64,000 nt of DNA, taken from Theropithecus gelada. Lineage: Eukaryota > Chordata > Mammalia > Primates > Cercopithecidae. The number at the start of each line of letters is the position of its first letter. Position 1 is the stretch's first letter. The stretch is taken from assembly GCF_003255815.1 (NCBI RefSeq), contig NC_037683.1, positions 82,591,758 through 82,655,757 on the forward strand, given 5' to 3'. Shown piece after piece: positions 56,015 through 64,000 of the stretch. Both the position numbers and the translations under genes were made by a program. The notes beneath the pieces were generated by a model that ran no database searches, was not told the origin of the DNA, and worked only from the letters and a program-made list of their open reading frames with translations.

Positions 56015-56160
56015 AGCAGTGACACATCGTTATCACCTGGAGGGCGTGTTAAAGCATGGATTCCTGGGCCCCACCCCCAGGGTTTCTGCTTCAGGCAGTC
56101 TGGGGTAAGTCCCAGGAATTTGCATGTCTGGTTTCCACTACTTCGACAACCACTAACCTG
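56015..56160 (+). repeat. MER5A DNA transposon fragment
   Basis: 'tatcacctggagggcgtgtt' ... 'tgggccccacccccagggtt' ... 'aggaatttgcatgtctgg' matches MER5A. Confidence 0.8.
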
Positions 56161-56639
56161 GAGAGTACTTGTAATGACTGGTTTAGAGCATGGGCTTGTT
56201 TACAGATGGTGTGTGTGGCCAGTTTCTCTACCTGTGGTGAAGGGATTCTTTCCTCAAATATTTAATGAGCTTCTCACACTGTGCTGCTGACGGAAATGTA
56301 GAGGAATATGAAGCTTGTCCCTGGTAGACTTTGGAGCCTAATTTGGAATCAGTAAATTGCATTGCTGTGTGTAAAGTACTGCCCTCACTCCCTTAAGTGG
56401 ATGTGGCAGAAGGCCTGAAGCAGTGACTAAGTCAGGGGAGTCTTCCTGGGGCAGGTGATATTTGAAAGGAAACCTGAGGAATAAAGGTTATTGGCTATGT
56501 GCGCTTATGGGGGAAGAGAAACTCAGGGAGCACAGCCTGTACATTAAAGGGTCTGGAGATACTGCACTAGGTGAGAAGAAAAGGTCTGTGTTTGTTCTGA
56601 GAATTCCATTGTGACTCCTATATGTAAACCAAAAAGTAT
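56161..56639. other. unique sequence
   Basis: No gene or clear repeat recognised. Confidence 0.45.
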
Positions 56640-57330
56640 CAGAGACAAGTCTCAATCAGCTTAGAGAGTTTGGCCAGGCAGGGTGGCTCACGCCTGTAAT
56701 CCTAGCACTTTGGGAGGCCTGAGTCCGGCAGATCGCTTGAGGCCAGGAGTTTGAGACCAGCCTGGCCAACATGGTGAAACACCATCTCTACTAAAAATAC
56801 AAAAATTAGCTGGGTATGTGGTGTGCGCCTGTAATCCCAGCTTCTTGGGAGGCTGAGGCACCAGAACTACTTGAACTTGGGAGGCAGAGGTTGCAGTGAG
56901 CTGAGATTGCCACTGCACTCCAGCCTGGGCAACAGAGCCAGACTCTGTCCGCGCCCCCCCAAAAAAAATTTAGAAAGTTTATTTTGCTAAGGTTACAGGA
57001 CATGCCCATAACACAGGCTCAGGAGGTCCTGACGACATGTGCCCAAGGTGGTAAGAGTACAGCTTGCTTTTATACATTTTAGGGAGACATAATACATCAA
57101 TCAATACATATAAGATTTATAACCAACTACATTGGTTCCATCTGGCAGAGCAGGACAACTCGAAAGGGGTGGAGGGGCTGCCAGGTCATAGGTACCCTAC
57201 TCTAGAGGTACCTAGGGGCTGCCAGGTCATAAGTACTGCTATTCTAAAGCCACCAAGTAACAGGCTTTAGAGAATAAACTGTAAACATTTCTTATCAGAC
57301 TTAAGGTCAGTGTTGATGTTAATATTGGAG
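56640..57330 (-). mobile_element. LTR-type element, antisense, split by Alu
   Basis: Pieces 56640-56671 and 56969-57330: 'gacaagtctcaatcagctta', 'agtttattttgctaaggtta' (complement AATAAA), 'ggaggtcctgacgacatgtg cccaagg', 'cttttatacattttagggag'. I recall this text as a common dispersed LTR-type repeat; family uncertain. It carries a 41-base internal tandem duplication (57174, 57215). Confidence 0.55.
56672..56968 (+). repeat. Alu (AluS-type), in the LTR element
   Basis: Sense Alu with C-run before a short A tail; flanks 'ttagagagttt' / 'ttagaaagttt'. Confidence 0.93.
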
Positions 57331-57504
57331 GGGTACGATGGGGCATGTCCAACCCCCACTTCCCTTCATGGCCTGAACCAGTCTTTCAGATTAAATTTCA
57401 AGGTGCCCTGGCCGAGAAGGAAGTCCATTCAGATGGTTGCAGGGGCCCTTCAAATTTTGTTTTTGGTTTATAGATATGAAAGGAAGACGCAACTATATGA
57501 TGAT
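57331..57504. other. unique or LTR-edge sequence
   Basis: Not placed; may belong to the preceding LTR-type element. Confidence 0.35.
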
Positions 57505-57620
57505 AATGATGAAATGTGGGTGCTTACTGTGTAGTTGGTGCTGTGCTAAACATGTTACTTGCATTGTCTTATTTCTCATACCCATCCCATGAGGTGGAGG
57601 TCCAACTCTAATCCCCATTT
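57505..57620 (-). repeat. MIR, antisense
   Basis: 'gtgctgtgctaaacatgtta' ... 'cattgtcttatttctc' ... 'ctaatccccattt' fits reverse MIR. Confidence 0.7.
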
Positions 57621-57624
57621 GTAG

Positions 57625-57749
57625 TAGTTTGCTGAAGCCACAGTAACAAAGCACCATAAACTGGGTGGCCTAAATAGAAATTAACATAAATTATTGTCTC
57701 ATGGTTCTAGAGGCTAGAAGTCTCAACTCAAGGTGTCTGCAGAGTTGGT
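57625..57749 (-). mobile_element. MaLR LTR fragment, antisense
   Basis: 'ccacagtaacaaagcaccat aaactgggtggcc' and 'tctcatggttctagaggcta' are the 3' end of a MaLR LTR in reverse; cut off where the next Alu begins. Confidence 0.7.
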
Positions 57750-58051
57750 TTCTTTCTTTCTTTTTTTTTTTTTTTTTGAGACAGTCTCTGTCATTCAGGC
57801 TGGATTACAGTGGCATGATCTTGGGTCATTGCAACCTCCACCTCCTGGGTTCAAGCGATTCTCCTGCCTGAGACTTTTGAGTAGCTGGGATTACAGGCAC
57901 ACACCACCATGCCTAACTAATTTTTGTATTTTTAGTGGAGACGGGTTTCCCATTTTGGCCAGGCTGGTCTTGAACTCCTGACCTCAAGTGATCCATCTGC
58001 CTTGGCCTCCCAAAGTGCTGGGATGACAGGCATCAGCCACCATGCCTGGTC
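57750..58051 (-). repeat. Alu (AluS-type), antisense
   Basis: Full-length antisense Alu with (TTTC)n then T-run tail copy. Confidence 0.93.
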
Positions 58052-58311
58052 CTTATTCTTTCTTACTTTCTAACGACTTAAAGTCAAACATGTTTTCCAA
58101 ACAGAAATCAGAGTGTGTGCTTCTTTACTCATGAACCAACAAGACAGAGTGCTGGTCATTTGGCCTATCCTTGGAAATCTGTGATGTCTGGACATCTTAA
58201 GCATAGCATATAGATGAGTAATACTCAAGCTAGGTTCTGAAACATAATTTAATTATACTTCTGCATGTTTAAAAGAATTCAGAACCTAAAAATTAAAAGC
58301 TGACCCAGAGG
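58052..58311. other. unique sequence
   Basis: Nothing recognised. Confidence 0.45.
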
Positions 58312-58653
58312 CAGGCACCGTGGCCGGCCGGGTGCGGTGATTCACTCCTGTAATCCCAGCACTTTGGGAGGCTGAGGTGGTGGATCACCTGAGGTCAGGA
58401 GTTCCAGACCAGCCTGACCAGCATGGCGAAAACCCATCTCTACTAAAAAACAAAAACAAAAACTTAGCTGGGCGTGATGGTGCACGCCTGTAATCCCAGC
58501 TATCCCAGCTACCCAGGAGGCTGAGGCAGGAGAATCGCTTGAGCCCAGGAGACAGAGGTTGCAGTAAGCCTAGATCCTGCCACTGCACTCCAGCCTGGGG
58601 GACAGAGCAAGACTTTGCCTCAAAAAAAAAAAAAAAAAAAAAAAAAAGGAAAA

Positions 58654-58685
<32 letters not shown>

Positions 58686-58687
58686 AA
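58312..58687 (+). repeat. Alu (AluS-type) with very long A tail
   Basis: Sense Alu with a doubled start (a 14-base scrap 'gcaggcaccgtggcc' before 'ggccgggtg'), a duplicated 'cccagctatcccagctac', and a 66-base A tail with few G. Target duplication 'aaaagctgacccagag'. Confidence 0.94.
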
Positions 58688-58952
58688 GCTGACCCAGAGC
58701 CCTAGATCTCTTAACTTTTTACAGCCAAATCTTAAAAGGCTTCTCTGTGTTTTTTGTTCCTTTTCCTCACTATCACCTGCCCTTCTGATACTTTCTCCTC
58801 TACCTATGCCAGAAACTTACAGACCCAGTAAGTGGTTTCAGGTGTCCTATGGGCTGGGCACAGCACTAAATAAAAGCTCTTGCCTTAGAAGGAACTGCAG
58901 TCTAATTGGCAATCGGTAGTCACGTTGCTGTTTAAAGGAAGCGTATTCTTCT
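58688..58952. other. unique sequence
   Basis: 'gggctgggcacagcactaaa' (58851) may be an L2 scrap; otherwise nothing. Confidence 0.45.
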
Positions 58953-59115
58953 TCTTATTATTATTTTCAAGACAAGGTCTTGCTCTGTTCCCCAGGCTGG
59001 AGTGCAGTGGCATGATCATAGCTCACTGCAGCCTCCATCCCCTGGCCTCAAGCAATCCTCCTGCTTCAGCCTCCCAAAGTGCTGGGATTATAGGTGTGAG
59101 CCACTGCATCAGGCC
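58953..59115 (-). repeat. Alu monomer (FLAM-type), antisense
   Basis: (TTA)n tail copy and a single arm ending 'gcatcaggcc'. Confidence 0.87.
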
Positions 59116-59383
59116 AGAAGCTTATCTTATGATTTCCATTTCATCTGATAAAATTGAGATGAAGAATTTGCTTCTAGTTCCAGCTGGAATGGGGAGTTCT
59201 CCACTCACATCGGTTTGGATTCTTCACTCATATCAGTTGAATGGTTGATGATAGAACTTTTCAGTTCAGTCAAAATTTTTATTCATTTAGAGGTAATCTG
59301 ATTGTGTAGTGAGATTAGGCAATCCCCTTGGGCAGAATTCACCACCCCTCTCCATCAAAATTATTTGATATTTGAAAAAAATA
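59116..59383. other. unique sequence
   Basis: Nothing recognised. Confidence 0.45.
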
Positions 59384-59697
59384 GGCCGGGCACAGTGGTT
59401 TATGCCTCTAATCCCAGCACTTTGGGAGGCCGAGGTGGGCAGATTGCTTGAGCTCAGAGTTCAAGACCAACCTGGGCAACATGGTGAAACCCTGTCTCTA
59501 CAGAAAATACAAAAAAAAAAAAGAAAAAAAAAAAGCTGGGTGTGGTGGCAGGCACCTGTATTCTCAGCTACTTGGGGGTGCTGAGGCAGGAAGATCACTG
59601 GCGATCAGGAGGTCCAGGCTGCAGTGAGCCAAGATTATGCCACTGTACTCCAGTCTGGGTGACAAAGTGAGACCCTGTCTCAAAAAAAAAAAAAAAA
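59384..59697 (+). repeat. Alu (AluJ-type)
   Basis: Sense Alu with an expanded A-rich middle linker (59509-59534) and 16-A tail; flanks 'aaaaaatag'. Confidence 0.92.
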
Positions 59698-59952
59698 TAG
59701 TGATGTTTGAAAAAATATACACAATTTTTATTATAATTATTTCTGTTTGATATTGATATTTGAAATATAATTATTGATATTCAAGTAATCAAAATATGCA
59801 CATATAAAATTATTTTTACTTCACATCTTAAGACTGGTTACTTAAAATTATTAACTCTGTCGATACACTTTGAAAGAGGCTTCGTAAATTGTTAAAGTTA
59901 AATTTGTGTCTTCCGATAGCTGTAGCTCAGCAGAATAAATATGGCAATAGTC
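59698..59952. other. unique AT-rich sequence
   Basis: Nothing recognised. Confidence 0.45.
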
Positions 59953-60241
59953 AGCTGGGTGCAGGGGCTCTTGCCTGTAATCCCAGCACTTTGGGAGGCC
60001 AAGGTGGGCAGATCAAGAGGTCAGGAGATCGAGACCATCCTGGCTAACACAGTGAAACCCCGTCTCTACTAAAAATACAAAAAATTAGCCGGGTGTGGTG
60101 GAGCGCGCCTGTAGTCCCAGCTACTCGGGAGGCTGAGGCAGGAGAATCGCTTGAACGCAGGTTGCAGAGGTTGCAGTGAGCTTAGATCACGCCACTGCAC
60201 TCCAGCTTGGGCAACAGAGGGAGACTCTGTCTCAAAAAAAC
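59953..60241 (+). repeat. Alu (AluY-like)
   Basis: Full-length sense Alu with Y-type left arm ('gagaccatcctggctaacac'). Confidence 0.93.
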
Positions 60242-60257
60242 AGAAATATATATATAT

Positions 60258-60575
60258 GGGCCAGGCGCGGTGGCTCAAGCCTGTAATCCCAGCACTTTGG
60301 GAGGCCGAGACGGGCGGATCACGAGGTCAGGAGATCGAGACCATCCTGGCGAACACGGTGAAACCCCGTCTCTACTAACAAATACAAAAAAAAAAAAAAA
60401 AAAAACTAGCCGGGCGAGGTGGCGGGCGCCTGTAGTCCCAGCTACTCGGGAGGCTGAGGCAGGAGAATGGCATAAACCCGGGAGGCGGAGCTTGCAGTGA
60501 GCTGAGATCGGGCCGCTGCACTCCAGCCTGGGCGACAGAGCCAGACTCCATCTCAAAAAAAAAAAAAAAAAAAAA
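60258..60575 (+). mobile_element. young AluYR-type Alu (Old World monkey lineage)
   Basis: Full-length sense Alu with 'ggctcaagcctgtaatcc', 'gaggccgagacgggcggatc', 'ctagccgggcgaggtggcgg' and 'gaatggcataaacccggg', the sense counterpart of the other two AluYR copies. The linker holds a 20-A run, and the tail is followed by a duplication 'gaaatatatatatatgg' (60243-60259 and 60576-60592). Confidence 0.92.
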
Positions 60576-60592
60576 GAAATATATATATATGG

Positions 60593-61293
60593 CAATAAAG
60601 AGGGATGCTTTCCCAAGACTTAGAACAAGAAATCAAAATACTTTAGCAACTGAAGGATGATTCAAGCAAAGGCAGAACTCTATCAAGAAGGGAGAAGATA
60701 TGTAAAAAATAAAATGTCATTGGGAAGAATAGCTAGGATTGGCTCTGGAAAAAATAACAGAAAAACACTCGGCTTATGTGATTCAGTGTTTACAATGTGA
60801 ATCTGAAGGATGTCTGCATCTTTTGGAAATAAACTTGGATTGACTTGTTTAAAAACTTAGATCATGTCTCAGTGACAGAGCTCAGCATAAAACCAAAAAA
60901 CCAAAAACAAACAAACAAAAAAAACAGAAACAAACAAAAACTTAGCTTATGACTTTGGAGGTAGGAAAAGCTGAAAGCTCCCTACATCCCTGAAATTAAA
61001 TGAAAGATTTCACTCTTGTGTTTAACCTTAACCTGGCCGTCAGATCCTAGATTAGCAAACAATCTGATGTACCTTCTACAAACCTGATTTTATTCATTAT
61101 GACTCCCCACCTTGCTTGCTTTCCTTCACTACAGTAGGAATGTGGAAAAGTTTAGCTGGATGTAGTCCTGGCCTACCAGCAAGCACTCCCAGAGATCATG
61201 GGACAGAAAGGCTCAGAGACCAAAACCAGGTGTTACATCACACTATTCACTCAACTTGAAAACATAGTGAAAAGCAAGGGGAAAAAGATGGTG
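60593..61293. other. unique sequence
   Basis: (AAAC)-rich patch at 60893-60940; no gene recognised. Confidence 0.5.
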
Positions 61294-61636
61294 TATTAGT
61301 CTATTTTCATGCTGCTGATAAAGACATACCCAAGACTGGGCAATTTACAAAAGAAAGAGGTTTAATTGGGCTTACAGTTCCACATGGCTGGGGAGGCCTC
61401 ACAACCTGGCAGAAGGTAAAAAGCACGTCTTACATGGCAGCAGACAAGAGAAGAGAGCTTGTGCAGGGAAACTCCCTTTTTTAAAAGCATCGGCCCTCAT
61501 GAGACTTATTCACTATCCTGAGAACAGGATGGGAGAGACTTGCCCCCTTGATTCAATTACCTCCCACTGGGTCCCTCCCATAACTCATGGAAATTCAAGA
61601 TGAGATTTGGGTGGGGACACAGCCAAACCATATCAG
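61294..61636 (-). mobile_element. MaLR solo LTR (THE1/MST type), antisense
   Basis: 'tattagtctattttcatgct gctgata' ... 'gactgggcaatttacaaaag aaagagg' ... 'ctccctttt' ... 'tccctcccataactcatgga' ... 'acacagccaaaccatatca': complete antisense THE1/MST LTR. No internal region adjoins. Confidence 0.92.
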
Positions 61637-61880
61637 ATGGAGACTAACATAGGTAGGTGAGGATACAAATGGGGTGAGAGATCCACACTTCTGGAACCCT
61701 GTGCTTGCAGTGTCAGCTTTCCCTGCTGATGGTGTGGTCACAAAAACCAAAGTTAAGATTGAACAAGGGGCTTCAACAGATGGGAAGTATCTGAAAGTCA
61801 GCACATGTGTACTCTGTTGGAGGGATGCAAGGCAATATGCCTGCTAATAGCTGTAGGTCATCAGTGATCTGTGTTTTTTC
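61637..61880. other. unique sequence
   Basis: Nothing recognised. Confidence 0.45.
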
Positions 61881-62179
61881 TTTCTTTTTTTTTTTTTTAA
61901 GATGGAGTTTCACTCTTATCACCCAGGCTGGAGTGCAATGGCACGATCTCAGCCCACTGCAACCTCCGCCTCCTGAATTCAAGTGATTCTCCTGCCTCAG
62001 CCTCCAAGTAGCTGGGACTACAGGTGTGCGCCACCATGCCCAGCTAATTTTTCTATTTTTAGTAGAGACAGGGTTTCACCATCTTGACCAGGCTGGTCTA
62101 GAGCTCCTGACCTCGTGATCCACCCGCCTTGGCCTCCCAAAGTGCTGGGATTACAGGCATGAGCCACTGTGTCCAGCCT
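61881..62179 (-). repeat. Alu (AluSc/S), antisense
   Basis: Full-length antisense Alu; target duplication 'tgatctgtgtttt'. Confidence 0.94.
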
Positions 62180-62289
62180 GATCTGTGTTTTATCCACATT
62201 TTGGGGCAGAGTATATGTGGGGCCAGAACTGAACATGATGGATGTCACCGATGGGTGATCAATTTAGGAATGACATAGCTGTCAATCTT

Positions 62290-62420
62290 GGGGTAACATG
62301 AACTGAGCACTATTATATATTATTAATATTTATGAAGTGTTTATTATTAACAACAATGTAAATCATAATCTAGAAAAATATTTTATATATAATTATATAT
62401 TATATAAACAGTATATAATT
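62290..62420. repeat. AT-rich (TAT/ATA) tract, first part
   Basis: TATA-rich low-complexity DNA before the Alu. Confidence 0.8.
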
Positions 62421-62721
62421 GACTGGGTATGGTGGCTCACGCCTGTAATCCCAGCACTTTGGAAGGCCGAGGTGGGTGGATCACCTGAGGTCAAGAATTT
62501 GAGACCAGCCTGGCCAACATGGTGGAACCCCGTCTGTACTAAAAAATACAAAATTAGCCAGGTGTGGTGGCGCATGCCTGTAATTCCAGCTATTTGGGAG
62601 GCTGAGGCAGGAGAATTGCTTGAAACCCGGAGGCAGAGGTTGCAGTGAACCAAGATCGTGCTGTGGCACTCCAGTCTGGGTGACAAGAGCAAAAACTCCA
62701 TCTCAAAAAAATAAATAAATA
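62421..62721 (+). repeat. Alu (AluS-type)
   Basis: Full-length sense Alu inserted in the AT-rich tract; flanks 'aacagtatataatt' / 'aacagcatataatt'. Confidence 0.93.
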
Positions 62722-62930
62722 ACAGCATATAATTATACAAATTATATTTTATAAAATTGTATTATATATAATAAATATAATTTTATATATATGAATATAT
62801 ATGCCTTTATATATTATATATATACACATAAAATATATAATGTTGTATTATATATTATATATAAAATACATAATGTTGTATTATATATTATATATAAAAT
62901 ACAATTATAAGTTAAATATTTATTAAGTTT
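62722..62930. repeat. AT-rich tract with 33-base tandem duplication
   Basis: Almost pure A/T. Two identical 33-base units sit at 62838-62870 and 62871-62903, each holding 'taatgttgtattatat'; many short palindromes of TATATA type. Confidence 0.93.
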
Positions 62931-63254
62931 ACTATTAAGTAAATATTATAAGATTTAAAATTTCATTCTTCCATTTCTTCGTATATATAAGTAAAACTCT
63001 CATTTGTTTCATTCTTTTACTCTATATTTAACACATGAATATTCTGTTTATCTTTAACTATCTTACAGGTTATTATCTTATATGTCTTACAACTTCTTGT
63101 CTACACTTAACACATCTTATGAATTCTGCATGAGTCTTATAAGCTACTTATTTCCTTATTATCTATGCTAAATAAATCAGGAGTTTCATTCATCTGATTT
63201 TTAAATTGTTCTCTATACTAGTTTGAAAGAGAACTTTAAATGAAAGTATTTATT
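62931..63254. other. unique AT-rich sequence
   Basis: (CTTAT)-like imperfect motif recurs at 63055-63150; no gene recognised. Confidence 0.45.
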
Positions 63255-63610
63255 CAGCCAATTATGGTATATTCATGCAAATGGAATATTATGCAGTTAG
63301 AAAAAAATGATGATATAGATCTAGTTCATGAAACAAATAGTCAAACTCCATTCTTATGTAGAAGTAGGTTGCAAAAGAGCAAATCTGGTATATCCCAACT
63401 GTATACCTTAGGTATCTAAGTTGTGTACAATATGTGCCTACTTATCTGTGCAGAGATACCTGGAAAGGTGCTCGGTAGTTGGCTCTGGATGGTGACATTT
63501 TAGTTGCACTTCACCACTTTTTGGTGATCTACTTACTGTATAATTTGAGTGAATAAACAATTATCACTTACATTAAAAACTGAAATCCAAATGTGTGTGT
63601 GTTTGTACAA
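63255..63610 (+). repeat. L1M 3' end, sense
   Basis: 'aattatggtatattcatgca aatggaatattatgcag', 'aaaaaatgatgatatagatc', 'agtaggttgcaaaag', 'gataccttaggtatc'-type order matches an old L1M 3' end. Confidence 0.65.
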
Positions 63611-63731
63611 ACATATATGTAAATAACATAAAAAGAATTGTAAGACCAGACACTTTTCTTTTGAAAACTGTACACAACATTTTGCAAATAATTACTTTTT
63701 AAAAAAGCATCTTTATTTTACAATATTTTTA

Positions 63732-64000
63732 TCCAGGTGCAGTGGCTCAGGCCTGTAATCCCAGCACTTTGGGAGGCCAAGGCAGGGGATTGCCTCAGTT
63801 CAGGAATTCAAGACCAGCCTGGGCAACATGGCAAAACCCCATCTCTACCCAAAATACAAAAAGTAGCTGGGCATGGTGGTGCATGCCTATGTTCCCAGCT
63901 ATTTGAGAGGCTGAGGTGGGAGGATCACTTGAGCCTGGGAGGCAGAGGTTTTGGTGACCTGAGATTGTATCATTGCACTCCAGCCTGGGCGAGAGAGTGA
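63732..64000 (+). repeat. Alu (AluJ-type), cut by window end
   Basis: Sense Alu from 'ccaggtgcagtggctcag'; right arm runs off the window at 'gcgagagagtga'. Confidence 0.92.

Noticed and set aside
1..64000. Numerous open frames of 60-164 codons with repeated peptide text such as 'WSAVARSQLTATSASQVQ', 'GQAGLELLTS' or 'AWWCTPVIPATREAEAGE'
   Set aside because: These are translations of Alu elements in either orientation and not genes.
1..64000. CRISPR array, operon, phage or plasmid system
   Set aside because: Regularly recurring sequence is explained by Alu copies; spacing is irregular and the whole composition is primate genomic.
1..64000. tRNA, U6/U2 snRNA, 5S or Y RNA genes
   Set aside because: I looked for their characteristic sequences and saw none; apparent Pol III A/B boxes belong to Alus. 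Only a 7SL fragment was found.

Overview
This window is primate nuclear DNA, most likely from an Old World monkey (macaque, baboon, guenon or colobine type) rather than human or another ape. About 85 Alu-derived segments are packed into 64 kb, together with L1M, L2, MIR, MER5A/MER20 and LTR fossils of the usual primate kind. Three Alus with clean target-site duplications (about 17115, 36472 and 60258) carry the sequence signature I associate with the AluYR lineage of Old World monkeys ('cacctcgcccggctag' on the antisense strand, 'ggctcaagcctg' and 'ggcgaggtgg' on the sense strand). Nothing here is bacterial, plasmid or phage: there are no operons, CRISPR arrays or long credible reading frames. 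Nearly every open frame of 60-200 codons is an Alu read through, or lies in sequence with no coding signal.

Layout. 1-19 kb: dense Alu clusters laid over old L1M/L1ME fragments, including an antisense L1ME 3' region (about 12.4-14.9 kb) broken by Alus and by an unassigned 1.2-kb insert. 18.2-19.3 kb: a solo ERV1-class LTR (MER4-like) in the + direction, itself hit by an Alu. 19.5-21.2 kb: the only CpG island, unique and repeat-free, with plausible splice donors on both strands; this is the best candidate for a promoter and first exon. 21.2-38 kb: mixed unique and repeat DNA with MER5A, L1M, MIR, L2 and MaLR elements, an LTR at about 30 kb, a 262-base polypyrimidine tract, and an antisense block at 36.1-37.2 kb that reads like a decayed, frameshifted coding sequence (candidate processed pseudogene, not identified). 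38-47 kb: the least repetitive part, AT-rich, with a candidate conserved non-coding element near 44.3-44.7 kb and a MER20 at 45.75 kb. 47-64 kb: more Alus, a 7SL RNA pseudogene fragment (47.64 kb), an L1M 3' end, one exon-like block with good splice sites (52055-52175), and an AT-rich tandem duplication near 62.8 kb.

How it fits together: the simplest reading is a CpG-island promoter near 20 kb followed by a long intron in the + direction, with the 52-kb block as a possible internal exon. I cannot name the gene. No gene product could be recognised, so gene-level statements are inference. The repeat annotation is based on recalled consensus features; boundaries are usually good to about 10 bases and subfamily labels are tentative.
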